From Pelolinea sp. (GTDB lineage: Bacteria > Chloroflexota > Anaerolineae > Anaerolineales > Anaerolineaceae): a stretch of DNA of 64,000 nt. Below the pieces are notes generated by a model, which saw only the letters and a program-made list of their open reading frames with translations, was not told the DNA's origin and did not search any database. Location of the stretch: NCBI GenBank assembly GCA_012797975.1, contig JAAZOD010000004.1, positions 47,366 through 111,365 of the forward strand, given 5' to 3'. Both the position numbers and the translations under genes were made by a program. Each line of letters opens with the position of its first letter. Position 1 is the stretch's first letter. Shown here in pieces: positions 1 to 8,891 of this stretch.

Positions 1-103
1 CCACATCCACTTTTTCCACACCGGCGATTTCTTCCAATTCCATCTTTACGGTATGCACACAGTGCTGGCAGTGAATATTGGGAATCAAATATGTCTTATT
101 CAT
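1..103 (-). CDS. HMA-domain metal-binding protein, CopZ-like (3' end cut by window edge)
   Basis: Reading leftwards from an ATG at 101-103, the first 34 codons encode a start typical of a heavy-metal-associated domain: a short beta strand, then a Cys-X2-Cys pair (NIHCQHC), then a helix rich in Glu and Val with the usual 'V.KV.M.LEEI.GV' spacing. Such domains bind Cu(I) or similar soft metals through the two Cys, as free chaperones or as the N-terminus of P-type ATPases. The usual GMTCxxC is varied here (NIHCQHC). The rest lies outside the window, so a small chaperone cannot be told from an ATPase N-terminus. Confidence 0.7.
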   Translation of the reverse strand, partial: MNKTYLIPNIHCQHCVHTVKMELEEIAGVEKVDV

Positions 104-183
104 TCCACTATCCTTTCTATTTTGAACATATTATATTCTATGATTTATTTCATAATTATTAATATTTTTGTAGAATTCTGCCC

Positions 184-211
184 TTGACGAAACCATTTTT
201 TTCGATAGGAT
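184..211 (+). promoter_or_regulatory. Possible sigma-70-type promoter of the folate genes
   Basis: TTGACG at 184-189 matches five of six -35 positions. With a 16-base spacer, TAGGAT at 206-211 matches four of six -10 positions. Transcription would start about 10 bases before the ATG at 229. Prediction by eye only. Confidence 0.4.
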
Positions 212-228
212 AAAATGAAAGAGAAGAA

Positions 229-954
229 ATGAAACCTCTCACAGACAAGAAGATATTGATCACTGGCGCATCCAAACGCATCGGACGTGAGCTTGCTCTG
301 ACAGCCGCCCGCGAAGGAGCATTTATCTTTTTACATTACAGCAGTTCTGAAGCGGATGCGTACAAAACACAACAAGAAATAAAAGGCCTGGGAACCGAAT
401 GCCAATTGATCCGGGCCGATTTCAGCGACCCACAAAAGGCCATGCCCTTATTCGAAAAGATCTTCGCCGATCACGAGGTATTTGCCCTGGTCAACAACGC
501 TTCCATCTTTTTGCAAAATACATTGCGCGATGCCACGCTGCAGGATTGGAACCTCCACCAAACGATCAACCTGACCATGCCCTTCTTGCTCACCCAGGCA
601 TTTGCGAATTCGCCGCGCAATCCTTCAGGGAAGATCATCAATATCCTCGATTGGCGCGCCTTACGACCAGGAAAAGACCATTTTGCATACACCATCAGCA
701 AGGCCGGCTTGGCTGCTCTCACCAGTTCATCCGCTTTATCCCTAGCACCCTCTTTCCAGGTCAACGGCCTGGCGCTGGGAGCCATCCTGCCCCCTTCGGA
801 TGGGAGTGACACGACCAACCTGATCAAGCAGGTGCCCGCCGGCCGCTGGGCGAATTTGGATGAATTGACCAGAACCTTTCTTTTCTTATTGACTGCACCG
901 CAGTATATTACCGGTGAAATCATTCACATCGATGGAGGAAGACACTTAGTCTAG
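229..954 (+). CDS. SDR-family oxidoreductase, FolM/pteridine-reductase-like
   Basis: A 241-residue short-chain dehydrogenase/reductase. The nucleotide-binding motif reads TGASKRIGR, which fits the TGxxxRxG form of pteridine reductases (Leishmania PTR1, E. coli FolM) rather than plain TGxxxGxG. NNAS (around residues 89-92) is also typical of that branch, and the catalytic Tyr-x3-Lys is present (YTISK, near residue 148), followed by an IDGG near the C-terminus. It is followed after 5 bases by folB and folK, so a pterin substrate such as dihydromonapterin or dihydropterin is likely. An ordinary 3-oxoacyl-ACP-reductase-like role is the alternative; FolM is the better guess from motif plus context. 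A purine-rich ribosome site (agagaag) precedes the ATG. Confidence 0.75.
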   Translation: MKPLTDKKILITGASKRIGRELALTAAREGAFIFLHYSSSEADAYKTQQEIKGLGTECQLIRADFSDPQKAMPLFEKIFADHEVFALVNNASIFLQNTLRDATLQDWNLHQTINLTMPFLLTQAFANSPRNPSGKIINILDWRALRPGKDHFAYTISKAGLAALTSSSALSLAPSFQVNGLALGAILPPSDGSDTTNLIKQVPAGRWANLDELTRTFLFLLTAPQYITGEIIHIDGGRHLV

Positions 955-959
955 AGAAT

Positions 960-1319
960 ATGGATAAAGTTTTTATTAATGATCTGATGGTGCGCGGTGT
1001 GATCGGCATCAGCGACCGTGAACGTTCGCAGCCGCAAGATATTGTGGTCAATGTTGTCCTTTACACGGATATTCTCAAAGGCGGTGAAAGCGACAATATT
1101 GATGATTGTGTCAATTACCGCACCATTTCCAAAGCCATTATTGCACATATCGAAAAAGTTTCCCGCTATACGGTTGAAGCACTGGCCGCCGATATCGCCG
1201 GTATCTGTCTGGCTACCGACGGGGTACAGAAAGTGCGTGTCAAAGTTGAAAAACCCGGCGCAGTACGTTTTTCAAAATCAGTGGGGGTAGAGATTACCAG
1301 AGTAAAAGAGAATCCGTAA
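960..1319 (+). CDS. folB: Dihydroneopterin aldolase
   Basis: 119 residues, the normal size for FolB, which splits dihydroneopterin into 6-hydroxymethyl-dihydropterin and glycolaldehyde in tetrahydrofolate synthesis. The N-terminus (DKVFINDLMVRGVIGISDRER) carries the family pattern 'I.i..L...g.iGi...ER', a Val-Asn-Tyr (VNYR) lies near residue 53, and the C-terminal 'V.KPGAVRF.KSVGVEI' strand is typical. It starts 5 bases after the FolM-like SDR and ends one base before folK, so the three are surely co-transcribed. It works in the cytoplasm as an oligomer. Confidence 0.9.
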   Translation: MDKVFINDLMVRGVIGISDRERSQPQDIVVNVVLYTDILKGGESDNIDDCVNYRTISKAIIAHIEKVSRYTVEALAADIAGICLATDGVQKVRVKVEKPGAVRFSKSVGVEITRVKENP

Positions 1320-1320
1320 A

Positions 1321-1791
1321 ATGCATCAGGTTCATCTCTTGATCGGATCCAATATCCAACCGCAGCAAAACATGCCTGCTGCCCTAAAGATGCTGGAAAC
1401 ATTCCATCCAATCAAGACCTGTTCCCGCATCTGGAAAACTTCTGCTTACGGCAGCCCAGGGCCTGATTTTCTCAATATTGCAGTCCTGGTCGAGACATCG
1501 CTGAATCCTCAAGAATACAAAGAAAAAGTGATCCATCCCATCGAGACAGCGCTCAAACGGCAGCGCTTTCCAGACAAAAATGCTCCCCGCACCATTGACA
1601 TTGATATCATCGTGTATGACGGAAAAATAATGGACGAAGGAATTTGGAATAAATTCTTCGTCACCGTCCCCCTGGCGGACCTGCTGCCGCAAATCAAAAA
1701 CCCTGATTCAGGCGAATCCTTGCAAACCATCGCACAGAGAATGCTCGATCAGGGTCTGGTTGTTTTTTATGCGAACTGTCTGGAATCTTAA
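1321..1791 (+). CDS. folK: 6-hydroxymethyl-7,8-dihydropterin pyrophosphokinase
   Basis: 156 residues. It transfers pyrophosphate from ATP to the product of FolB, giving the substrate of dihydropteroate synthase. Family marks seen are the N-terminal 'LIGSNI.P..NM..AL..L', the '[14 protein letters not shown]' segment, and the signature [15 protein letters not shown] (around residues 85-100) holding the Asp residues that bind magnesium. One base separates it from folB. Its last bases overlap the convergent folE end by 4 bases. No folP is visible in the window. Confidence 0.92.
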   Translation: MHQVHLLIGSNIQPQQNMPAALKMLETFHPIKTCSRIWKTSAYGSPGPDFLNIAVLVETSLNPQEYKEKVIHPIETALKRQRFPDKNAPRTIDIDIIVYDGKIMDEGIWNKFFVTVPLADLLPQIKNPDSGESLQTIAQRMLDQGLVVFYANCLES

Positions 1792-2432
1792 AATTCCAAC
1801 GGTCTGGCACCTCGTGAAATATTATCCAAAAATTCCATGCGGGTCGCCTCACGATTGCGGAATGCGCCCAGCATCGAAGAAGTGGTCATGCGGGCATCAT
1901 GCTTCTTCACCCCACGCAGCATGGCGCACATATGCACTGCTTCTACTACCACTGCCACACCGCGCGGTTTCAGCAGGATATTCATAAAATCAGCTATCTG
2001 GCGCGTCATACGCTCCTGAACTTGCAACCGGTGAGAGAACATATCCACAATACGAGGAATTTTTGAGAGCCCGATCACTTTATCGTTCGGGAGATAAGCC
2101 ACATGCGCCCTTCCAATAAATGGCAGCATATGATGCTCACACATGCTGAAGAATTCAATATCACGCACAATTACCATATCATCATATTCAACGCTGAACA
2201 GGGCTTTGTTCACCAATTTTATGGGGTCCGTGCGGTAACCATCCAGCATTTCCCGATATGCCCGCGCCACCCTGTCCGGTGTCCGGACCAACCCTTCACG
2301 ATTCGCATCTTCCCCGATGGCAGTCAAAATATCAGCCACTGCCTTCTCGATCTGTTTCATGTCCATTTCTGAATCACAAAAAAGATCGGCAAACTGGAAC
2401 AGCTCCGATTCATTACATTCCACTCGAGTCAT
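1788..2432 (-). CDS. folE: GTP cyclohydrolase I
   Basis: 214 residues. It catalyses the first step of folate synthesis, GTP to dihydroneopterin triphosphate. The zinc and active-site residues are in CEHHMLPF.G (near residue 100) and in the later His/Cys pair of '[13 protein letters not shown]'. The signature '[27 protein letters not shown]' is intact. The ATG at 2432 has aaggaa seven bases upstream; an internal Met 23 or 25 is possible. It is on the opposite strand to folB/folK, with a 4-base tail-to-tail overlap, so the folate genes here form two convergent units. Confidence 0.95.
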   Translation of the reverse strand: MTRVECNESELFQFADLFCDSEMDMKQIEKAVADILTAIGEDANREGLVRTPDRVARAYREMLDGYRTDPIKLVNKALFSVEYDDMVIVRDIEFFSMCEHHMLPFIGRAHVAYLPNDKVIGLSKIPRIVDMFSHRLQVQERMTRQIADFMNILLKPRGVAVVVEAVHMCAMLRGVKKHDARMTTSSMLGAFRNREATRMEFLDNISRGARPLEF

Positions 2433-2456
2433 AGTTTCCTTTCTGATCAGTTCGTG

Positions 2457-3464
2457 CTATTTTTTTCTTTTGATAAGATCTTCCGTAATTGTCCGCAAAG
2501 CATTCTTTGCAGATTCATTTCCGCGAACAGATCCCAAAGCATTTAAAGCAATCTCATTATAATGTGCAGCTTTCGCCAGGACTTCCTTTTCTATTCCCTC
2601 ACTGGCCAAAATTTCAACCATGCTATGAACCATAGCAGCAGAAAAACTCTCCTGCGATTGCCACATTTCACAGAATTGTGGAGATTGTTTCAATCCCAAC
2701 AGCACCGGATAGCTCAATTTTCGTTCGATCAGATCACTGCATTCCGTTTTGCCGGTCTGGTCACCCTTACCCCAAATACCCAGCCAATCATCATAGATTT
2801 GAAATGCCATTCCTAAATTCAACCCAAAACCATGCAGTAGTTCACGGGTTTCCGTTTCCCTGCCATTCAATACTGCCGGGATCTCACAGGAAAAAGCCAG
2901 CAAAGCAGCGGTTTTTTCGTGGATCATCTGCAAATAATCCTCAAGGTTAATGTTTCGGTCCCCTTCAAATGCCATATCCATTTGCTGCCCCTGCATGATG
3001 GAAAAGGCCGCCTGCATAAAAAGCTGTTCGGCTTCCATGGCACACTGCGGATCAAATTGAGACGCGATCGATTGGATGGTTTGCACGGCCAGAATGAAAA
3101 GGGCATCCCCAATGTTGACTGCCTTTTCCGTTCCCCATTTCTTCCAGATGGTCTCCTTTCCTCTGCGGAGAGGGCTGTGGTCTTCAATGTCATCGTGGAT
3201 CAGAGAAAAGTTATGCAGCATCTCGATCGCAGAAGCAGCGGGCAGCAATTCATGCCAATCCATAGATAATAGATCGGCGCTCAGCAGCACCAGCATGGGT
3301 CGAACGCGTTTTCCTCTCGCTTTTCCAGCATCAAAACCGAACTGATAGAGAATGGACTCCTTCAGTTCAGGAAAGCCGGTTTTCAACGCATTGTTTAGGG
3401 TTGAAAAAAGATGCTGTTCAATAACCGGCAAATACTGAGCCGAATATTCAGAAAGCTGTTTCAT
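2457..3464 (-). CDS. Polyprenyl diphosphate synthase (short/medium-chain)
   Basis: 335 residues of the trans-isoprenyl diphosphate synthase family, which condenses IPP with allylic diphosphates. The first Asp-rich motif is HDDIEDHSPLRRGK (near residue 91), followed by the family's GxxA..GD.L. The second motif reads YDDWLGIWGKGDQTGK, so the last Asp of DDxxD is Gly, a form also known in some bacterial GGPP synthases. Chain length (FPP, GGPP or longer) cannot be read with confidence. It starts 1 base after the end of the type 2 IPP isomerase, so isomerase and prenyltransferase are co-transcribed. Confidence 0.85.
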   Translation of the reverse strand: MKQLSEYSAQYLPVIEQHLFSTLNNALKTGFPELKESILYQFGFDAGKARGKRVRPMLVLLSADLLSMDWHELLPAASAIEMLHNFSLIHDDIEDHSPLRRGKETIWKKWGTEKAVNIGDALFILAVQTIQSIASQFDPQCAMEAEQLFMQAAFSIMQGQQMDMAFEGDRNINLEDYLQMIHEKTAALLAFSCEIPAVLNGRETETRELLHGFGLNLGMAFQIYDDWLGIWGKGDQTGKTECSDLIERKLSYPVLLGLKQSPQFCEMWQSQESFSAAMVHSMVEILASEGIEKEVLAKAAHYNEIALNALGSVRGNESAKNALRTITEDLIKRKK

Positions 3465-3465
3465 T

Positions 3466-4491
3466 CTAACGCTGCCTTAAGGTTATTTTCTGCAAAGCAT
3501 CGATATCCGCTGCACCTGCAGCGAACATGCAAATCTTCAATCCCTGGATCACTTCCTGCACAGCTTCCTGCAACAATTCTTCGGAATGTATTGCAGCGCG
3601 GAAGAATTTTCCGGCAAAACCGCAGTAGTCCGCCCCCAATGCCAGGCACTTTGCAACATCCACTCCGTTATTCAATCCACCGGATGCAAAGACCTGGATT
3701 CCTCGTGCATTTCTTTTTACATTTTGGATGGATTGCGCAGTGGAGATGCCCCAATCACGGAACGCTTCGGCGATCGCTTTGGATGATTGATTGGACAGGC
3801 GATGTTTTTCCACCTCCGCCCAAGAGGTTCCGCCTGCCCCTGCCACATCGATGGCAGCCACTCCCGTTCCCTGGAGTTGTCGGGCTGCCTTTTCCGAGAT
3901 CCCCCAACCCACTTCTTTGACAATCACGGGCACTTCCAGAGAGTGGCAGAGTTTTTCGATCTTCTGCAGCAATCCGGAAAAATTAGTATCCCCTTCCGGC
4001 TGCAGCGCTTCTTGCAACGGGTTCAAATGCAAAACCAGCCCGTCTGCACCAATTTGTTCAACCAGCTTTTGACAATCATCCGGGGAAACAGCATTATTCA
4101 GCTGAATCGCTCCAATGTTTGCCATCAGAAGAATATCCGGCGCCACGGAACGCAGGGCAAAATAACGCATTCGCTGCGGCTCCTGCAGGCCGATGCGCAA
4201 CGAACCAATCCCCATACCGATCCCAAATGCTTGGGCGGTGCGGGCAAATAGGAAATTCAATTCAGAAGTTTCCTTTGTTCCACCCACCATCGAGGAAATG
4301 AAAATGGGGGCATTTTGTTTTTTCTTGAAGATCGTCATCGTGGTATCGATCTGAACAAGATCAAGTTCCGGCAATGTCTGGTGGTCAAAGTAAAAATGCT
4401 CTAATCCTGAAGAAATAGTAGATTGCACATTTTCTTCAGCGTTTATGCGCATGTGATCATCTTTTCGTTTGTGTATTTGTTTTTTATCCAT
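3466..4491 (-). CDS. fni: Type 2 isopentenyl-diphosphate delta-isomerase (FMN-dependent)
   Basis: 341 residues. It interconverts IPP and DMAPP, using reduced FMN. The N-terminal KRKDDH supports the start at 4491, because this Arg/Lys-rich motif belongs to the family. Further marks are 'PIFISSMVGGT', 'GIGMGIGSLR', 'HLNPLQEALQPEGD', 'VPVIVKEVGWGIS' and the glycine-rich 'VAGAGGTSWAEVE'. The 'FASGGLNNGVDVAK' and 'ALGAD' segments are the phosphate-binding part of the TIM barrel. It goes with mvaD (54223-55203) in a mevalonate-based isoprenoid route. acpP lies divergently upstream. Confidence 0.93.
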   Translation of the reverse strand: MDKKQIHKRKDDHMRINAEENVQSTISSGLEHFYFDHQTLPELDLVQIDTTMTIFKKKQNAPIFISSMVGGTKETSELNFLFARTAQAFGIGMGIGSLRIGLQEPQRMRYFALRSVAPDILLMANIGAIQLNNAVSPDDCQKLVEQIGADGLVLHLNPLQEALQPEGDTNFSGLLQKIEKLCHSLEVPVIVKEVGWGISEKAARQLQGTGVAAIDVAGAGGTSWAEVEKHRLSNQSSKAIAEAFRDWGISTAQSIQNVKRNARGIQVFASGGLNNGVDVAKCLALGADYCGFAGKFFRAAIHSEELLQEAVQEVIQGLKICMFAAGAADIDALQKITLRQR

Positions 4492-4529
4492 GACTTCTGC
4501 AACACTTCTTGTTTTTCAGTGTTTAATAC

Positions 4530-4535
4530 TATAAT
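4530..4535 (+). promoter_or_regulatory. Probable -10 element for acpP
   Basis: TATAAT at 4530-4535 lies 38 bases before the acpP ATG. A weak -35 candidate, TTGTTT at 4509-4514, has a short 15-base spacer. A leader of about 30 bases with a full ribosome site follows. Confidence 0.45.
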
Positions 4536-4573
4536 TGATTTTACATTTAAAAATAACATTTGGAGGTATCCCA

Positions 4574-4810
4574 ATGAGTGATGTATTGAAAGGCGTAAAA
4601 GAAGTGATCGTGGATGTCCTGAAGGTTGATGAAAAAAACATTACGCCTGAAACCAGTTTTGTGGACGATCTAAAGGCAGATTCCATGGATCAATTCTTCC
4701 TGATCGACGGATTTTGCGAAAAATTCGACCTTTCTATTTCTGACGAAGATGCCAGGGCCATTAAAACGGTCAAAGACGTGGTCGACTACATCGAGAAAAA
4801 TAAGAAATAA
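4574..4810 (+). CDS. acpP: Acyl carrier protein
   Basis: 78 residues, strongly acidic, four-helix ACP. The phosphopantetheine Ser is in ADSMDQ (usual DSLD), near residue 37, after 'TPETSFVDDLKAD'. The ATG at 4574 is chosen over an upstream in-frame Met because ggagg sits at 4562-4566. It carries growing acyl chains for fatty acid synthesis, where FabL (42854-43639) would act on enoyl-ACP. The residues after the Ser are unusual (DQFFLIDGFCEKF instead of DxVELVMxLEExF), so a dedicated ACP for another pathway cannot be excluded. Confidence 0.87.
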   Translation: MSDVLKGVKEVIVDVLKVDEKNITPETSFVDDLKADSMDQFFLIDGFCEKFDLSISDEDARAIKTVKDVVDYIEKNKK

Positions 4811-4826
4811 ACTGCAACGAACAGAT

Positions 4827-5687
4827 TTAGAGAAGAGCAGGAATATCCTCTGGATATTCTGCAACTTTCACACCGGCTTTTCTAAAAAGCTCGATTTTCT
4901 GCAAAGCAGAACCTGCTCTTCCCTCAATAATCGCGCCTGCATGGCCCATTCGCTTCCCTTTGGGGGCAGTTAGGCCGGCAATGTACGCAATAACGGGTTT
5001 GGTCATTTCTGTGGTGATGTAATCTGCCGCAAGTTCTTCATCTTTCCCCCCGATCTCTCCAATTAGAACAATCTTTTCCGTATCCGGATCCTGTTCAAAC
5101 ATGGAAAGCATGTCAATGAACCCTGTCCCGATGATCGCATCTCCACCGATTCCCACACAGGTAGAAACACCGATTTTTTTCCCTTTCATCGCATACAACA
5201 CTTCATAGGTCAATGTTCCCGACCGTGAGACAACTCCCACTGTTCCAGGGATAGCAATGGCTCCGGGGATGATACCGGCCTTACATTCTCCGGGTGTAAT
5301 AACTCCGGGAGAATTTGGGCCGATCAATATGGTTTCAGAAGTTTTTAAAATGGTCTTGATTTTCAGCATATCCATAGCAGGGATGCCCTCGGTGATGCAA
5401 ATGATCAAAGGGATATGTGCATCAATGGCTTCGTAAATACTGTCAAAGGCAAATTTTGCCGGCACCAAGATCACGCTGGCATTTGCTTCGGTCACCTCCA
5501 TCGCTGTCTGAACGGTGTCGAAGACCGGAATCTTTTCATCCAAAACCCATTCCCCGCCTTTGCTGGGGGTCACCCCTGCCACAATATTCGTGCCATATGC
5601 TCGCATGAGCTCACTGTGGTACAGTCCTTCTTTTCCTGTGATACCCTGCACCAACAAGCGCGTCTCTTTGTTGATGAGAATGCTCAT
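4827..5687 (-). CDS. sucD: Succinyl-CoA synthetase alpha subunit (ADP-forming type)
   Basis: 286 residues, full length. It forms the TCA-cycle enzyme with SucB/C-type beta subunit, making succinyl-CoA or, in reverse, ATP and succinate. Visible marks are the CoA-binding N-terminus ([10 protein letters not shown] near residue 13), '[11 protein letters not shown]', '[13 protein letters not shown]' and the phospho-His in GHAGAI (His 249). Its ATG overlaps the sucC stop in an ATGA, so the two subunits are translationally coupled. Confidence 0.95.
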   Translation of the reverse strand: MSILINKETRLLVQGITGKEGLYHSELMRAYGTNIVAGVTPSKGGEWVLDEKIPVFDTVQTAMEVTEANASVILVPAKFAFDSIYEAIDAHIPLIICITEGIPAMDMLKIKTILKTSETILIGPNSPGVITPGECKAGIIPGAIAIPGTVGVVSRSGTLTYEVLYAMKGKKIGVSTCVGIGGDAIIGTGFIDMLSMFEQDPDTEKIVLIGEIGGKDEELAADYITTEMTKPVIAYIAGLTAPKGKRMGHAGAIIEGRAGSALQKIELFRKAGVKVAEYPEDIPALL

Positions 5688-6826
5688 TTCTTTTTCACTC
5701 CTGAGAGCGAGATAGCTTTTTCCGCAGCCTCTGAAAACGTATGGGCAACAGGCAGATTTTGTTTTTCGAGGATCTTGTATCCTTCCTCAGCGTTGGTCCC
5801 AATTAAACGAACGACAAGCGGGATTTTTATGTGGTTATGTTCAGAAAGCGCCATTGTAATACCGCGCGCGATCTCATCACAGCGTGTTATCCCTCCGAAG
5901 ATATTCACGAGGACTGCTTTCACCTGTGGGTCAGAAAATAAAATATGCAAGGCAGAGGATACCTTTTCAGCGCTGGCGCCGCCGCCAATGTCGAGGAAAT
6001 TTGCCGGTTCTCCACCCTTGAGCTTCAAGATATCCATGGTCGCCATGGCCAATCCCGCCCCGTTTACCAAACAGCCAATGTTGCCGGTCATATGAACATA
6101 AGTGATGCCATATTTTTGGGCTTCGACCTCAAAAGAATTTTCCATATCCAAGTCGCGCAGATCAGCCAGTTCAGGATGGCGGAACAACGCATTATCATCA
6201 ATGGTCATCTTGCCATCCAAAGCCACCAATCCGTTTTGCTCCGAAATCACCAACGGATTGATTTCTACCAGTGAGGCATCATTCTTGTAAATCTGCCAGA
6301 GCGCATTTGCAATCTGTGTGAATTTCTTCCAATGTTTGCGGGGCAAGTCAATGGATACAGCCAATCTACGAATCTGGAAATCGCATAACCCAATCAGCGG
6401 ATCGATCAAAATGCGCGTGATCTTTTCCGGCGCTTCCTCTGCTGCATCCTCGATGTCGATTCCGCCGTACTCCGAAGCGATGATCACCGGAGACGCATTC
6501 GTACGATCTGTTCCGATGCTCAAATAGAGTTCTTTTTTAATATCCACCGCTTCTTCCACCAGCACTTTATGCACCGGAAAACCATTGATCTCCATGCCCA
6601 TCATCTCGGTGGCGATATCTTCCGCTTCATCGGGATCGTCCGCTAACCGAATTCCACCAGCTTTTCCACGCCCCCCAACCAATACTTGAGCTTTAACTAC
6701 AACTTTATCACCCAGATCTTCGGCGATCTGCCTGACAAAACTTGCATTAAGAGCTACCTGTCCGCGGGGAATTGGAATTTCGTACTTCTGAAAAATATGT
6801 TTCGCTTGATACTCTTGTATTTTCAT
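5684..6826 (-). CDS. sucC: Succinyl-CoA synthetase beta subunit
   Basis: 380 residues from the ATG at 6826; a TTG three codons upstream is less likely. The N-terminal MKIQEYQAK is the typical ATP-grasp start, with '[15 protein letters not shown]' for nucleotide binding, 'LVEINPL' as metal and substrate site, '[12 protein letters not shown]' and '[16 protein letters not shown]' towards the C-terminus. It provides ATP-grasp nucleotide binding for the SucCD complex. It comes first in the sucC-sucD unit; a hairpin at 6891-6915 separates it from the SPFH gene upstream. Confidence 0.95.
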   Translation of the reverse strand: MKIQEYQAKHIFQKYEIPIPRGQVALNASFVRQIAEDLGDKVVVKAQVLVGGRGKAGGIRLADDPDEAEDIATEMMGMEINGFPVHKVLVEEAVDIKKELYLSIGTDRTNASPVIIASEYGGIDIEDAAEEAPEKITRILIDPLIGLCDFQIRRLAVSIDLPRKHWKKFTQIANALWQIYKNDASLVEINPLVISEQNGLVALDGKMTIDDNALFRHPELADLRDLDMENSFEVEAQKYGITYVHMTGNIGCLVNGAGLAMATMDILKLKGGEPANFLDIGGGASAEKVSSALHILFSDPQVKAVLVNIFGGITRCDEIARGITMALSEHNHIKIPLVVRLIGTNAEEGYKILEKQNLPVAHTFSEAAEKAISLSGVKKK

Positions 6827-6890
6827 CGCATCCAATTATGGTAGATTGTTGCCCACCTCAAAGGATTATAACATAGCGATAACAAAGAAA

Positions 6891-6915
6891 AAGCCCGATG
6901 AAAATCACCGGGCTT
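6891..6915 (-). terminator. Rho-independent terminator after the SPFH gene
   Basis: AAGCCCG at 6891-6897 pairs with CGGGCTT at 6909-6915. Read on the minus strand, the hairpin is followed by TTTCTTTG, giving the expected U-rich tail. It sits 19 bases past the SPFH stop and 65 bases upstream of sucC. Confidence 0.75.
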
Positions 6916-6933
6916 GATGTAACTAGATACTTT

Positions 6934-7971
6934 TTAACCTTTGAGAAATTCTTCCAGCGCCTCTTTGCTGATGCGATATGCATTCCCAATCTTGCGCGCC
7001 TTGAGTGATTTATCGGTGATAGCTGCCACCACATCTTCTTCTGACACCCGCAGGATCTTGGCAGCTTCTGCGGGAGTCATCACGGACGGAATCGCTGCAG
7101 GAACTTCTTCGGCGCTTCCATTCGATTTGCCGGTGTTCTTCAATGACTCGGAAATCACATTCCCCAAACCCATACCGGCACCGATACCCGCTGTCAGACC
7201 TGCCCCGCCGCTGGGATTCTTGGCTGCATCGCGTAGGGCATCCGCTGCCTGCAGTTGAGTGTAGGTAGCCATATCCAGCATGCCCATGGCACGCAGTTCT
7301 TCAGCGGATTTGTCAGATGGCTTGAGATTCGCGATATAGAACGATTTCAGTGTAAGCCCAATGGCATTGAAATCATCTTGAACTTTGGCGCGTACGCCGG
7401 AGCCCAATTCTTCGGTCAATCCGATGAGATCAAGGACCGATTTCTTTCCGGTAGTTTCACCCAGCAGATCTTGGAGCTTTGACAATAGCATGGATTTCAA
7501 GCGATTTTCGATCGCGTCCATACGGTAAATACCTTGTGCTCCCACCACCTGCGTTACGAACTGTTGGGCATCCTTCACCTGAAAACTATAGGATCCAAAA
7601 CCCTGGATCAGCGCCACGCCTAATCCGACGCCAGCGTTTTTCACAATGATGGGTTGTGGTGTGCCCCATTTTTGATCGGCAAATTCCCGCTTCGCGACGT
7701 AATAGACCTCTGCTGTAAAAGGTGTACGGTTATTAAAAGCTTTTCCGAGAATGTCAATGAGCAGCGGAATGTTCGCAGTGGTAATGGTATGTCGTCCGGG
7801 TCCGAGCACATCCAATGCTCTACCATCTCTGAAGAAAACCACCTCCTGGGATTCCCTGACGATCACTTGCGATCCGAGTCGCAGGTCTGCCACACCCTGC
7901 TCCGGGAAACGATGAACGATCTCATCGCTCATCTCACTTGGGTATTCAACTACATCAAAAATTCTAGCCAT
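6934..7971 (-). CDS. SPFH/band-7 domain protein with C-terminal excisionase-like HTH
   Basis: 345 residues. Residues 1-240 look like the YdjI/'virion core'-type SPFH (stomatin/prohibitin) family: 'VIVRESQEVVFFRDGRALDVLGPGRHTI', then 'GVALIQGFGSYSFQVKDAQQFV' and an 'IGLTLKSFYIANLKPSDKS' strand. A Gly-rich linker (about 255-275) leads to a low-complexity piece and, at about 297-345, a MerR/excisionase-like winged helix: 'TPAEAAKILRVSEEDV' and 'ARKIGNAYRISKEALEEFL'. SPFH proteins scaffold membrane microdomains or stress complexes. The family more often ends in a zinc ribbon; an HTH that could bind DNA or peptide is unusual. It lies 29 bases after the helical gene 8001-8549, probably as one operon. 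Confidence 0.75.
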   Translation of the reverse strand: MARIFDVVEYPSEMSDEIVHRFPEQGVADLRLGSQVIVRESQEVVFFRDGRALDVLGPGRHTITTANIPLLIDILGKAFNNRTPFTAEVYYVAKREFADQKWGTPQPIIVKNAGVGLGVALIQGFGSYSFQVKDAQQFVTQVVGAQGIYRMDAIENRLKSMLLSKLQDLLGETTGKKSVLDLIGLTEELGSGVRAKVQDDFNAIGLTLKSFYIANLKPSDKSAEELRAMGMLDMATYTQLQAADALRDAAKNPSGGAGLTAGIGAGMGLGNVISESLKNTGKSNGSAEEVPAAIPSVMTPAEAAKILRVSEEDVVAAITDKSLKARKIGNAYRISKEALEEFLKG

Positions 7972-8000
7972 CTCTTTTCTCCGTATGAATTAATTCAAAT

Positions 8001-8549
8001 TTATTTTGAAGAATTATCTTCCACAATTTCATTTGAAAGGGAAAGGATTACCTCTTTCCGTTTTTCAAAGATATCAATACAATTTTGCGATAAAGAAACC
8101 AAATTACGAATGGAAGCAGGTAGCCCATCCGTTCCTACCGAGGAACGGATATTGTCAATTGCACCTGTGATTTCGCTTTCCAGGTCAAGAAAACGCAGAT
8201 CGTATTCATAAATGGCTGCCAGTTCTTCCTGTTTAACTTTTATGGCATCGAAGAAACCCGCATACCCATAAGCAGCGTTCTTGATGCGATCAATGAATTG
8301 GCGCAGTTTTATTGCCGATGCTTCCAGGTCATCCATCAATTCGATCTCACCGTCTGCCAGGAATGTTCGTTGAAGTTCCGATACCTGCTGCCAGATGCTT
8401 TCAAAATGTGCAGCAATGGCCTCACGCAGAATTTTGTCCGAAGACCTACGGTCAGCGCGTTCCACATATCCGCTGAAACCAGGAATTTTCGCAACCAATT
8501 TTTTTAGAAAGTCTTGTTCATCCGTAACACGCTGATAAAAATCGGTCAT
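8001..8549 (-). CDS. Helical protein of unknown function, partner of the SPFH protein
   Basis: 182 residues from the ATG at 8549, chosen because ggagg lies just upstream; a Met six codons earlier is possible. The sequence is nearly all predicted helix with heptad-like spacing (for example 'AAHFESIWQQVSELQRTFL' and 'AIYEYDLRFLDLESEI'), no signal peptide and no membrane segment. I do not recognise a family. It comes directly before the SPFH-HTH gene, which suggests a joint role. Confidence 0.7.
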   Translation of the reverse strand: MTDFYQRVTDEQDFLKKLVAKIPGFSGYVERADRRSSDKILREAIAAHFESIWQQVSELQRTFLADGEIELMDDLEASAIKLRQFIDRIKNAAYGYAGFFDAIKVKQEELAAIYEYDLRFLDLESEITGAIDNIRSSVGTDGLPASIRNLVSLSQNCIDIFEKRKEVILSLSNEIVEDNSSK

Positions 8550-8676
8550 TTCATCCTCCATTGACAAAATACTTCACCTATTCTTTATTATATAGTTCTT
8601 TTTATATTACGCATTCTCCTAAAATAAGTTGCGATATGGAATAAAAACCAGTATACTGGAAAAAAGAGTGTTCGCT

Positions 8677-8832
8677 ATGAAAACATCATCGGATTTTGAA
8701 GCAAAAGGGATCATTGAATACATCCTGATTGCCGTCCTGGTCTTTTTGGTCATCCGTGTTCTTTACAACCTGTTCGGCCCTGCGATAAAAGCTTTTGTTG
8801 AAAATTTATTAGAAACTGTGGCAACCCAATAA
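8677..8832 (+). CDS. Small single-span membrane protein, Flp-pilin-like
   Basis: 51 residues from the ATG at 8677; longer upstream Met choices lack a ribosome site. After a short hydrophilic start the sequence reads G-I-I-E-Y and then a 16-residue hydrophobic stretch (ILIAVLVFLVIRVLYN), then an amphipathic tail. A Gly shortly before a Glu-Tyr and a hydrophobic helix is the layout of Flp/Fap-type pilins, but the Glu is at +3 from the Gly rather than +5, and no tad genes are nearby. A plain small membrane protein is equally possible. Confidence 0.45.
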   Translation: MKTSSDFEAKGIIEYILIAVLVFLVIRVLYNLFGPAIKAFVENLLETVATQ

Positions 8833-8891
8833 AACTTGGCAAAATGTTGTATGATTAGATTATAAAATCTGGATCAACGGAAGAAAGCGAG

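Noticed and set aside
471..923. Antisense open frame opposite the FolM-like gene
   Set aside because: Long frames opposite GC-richer genes are common here; this one has no ribosome site or recognisable domain.
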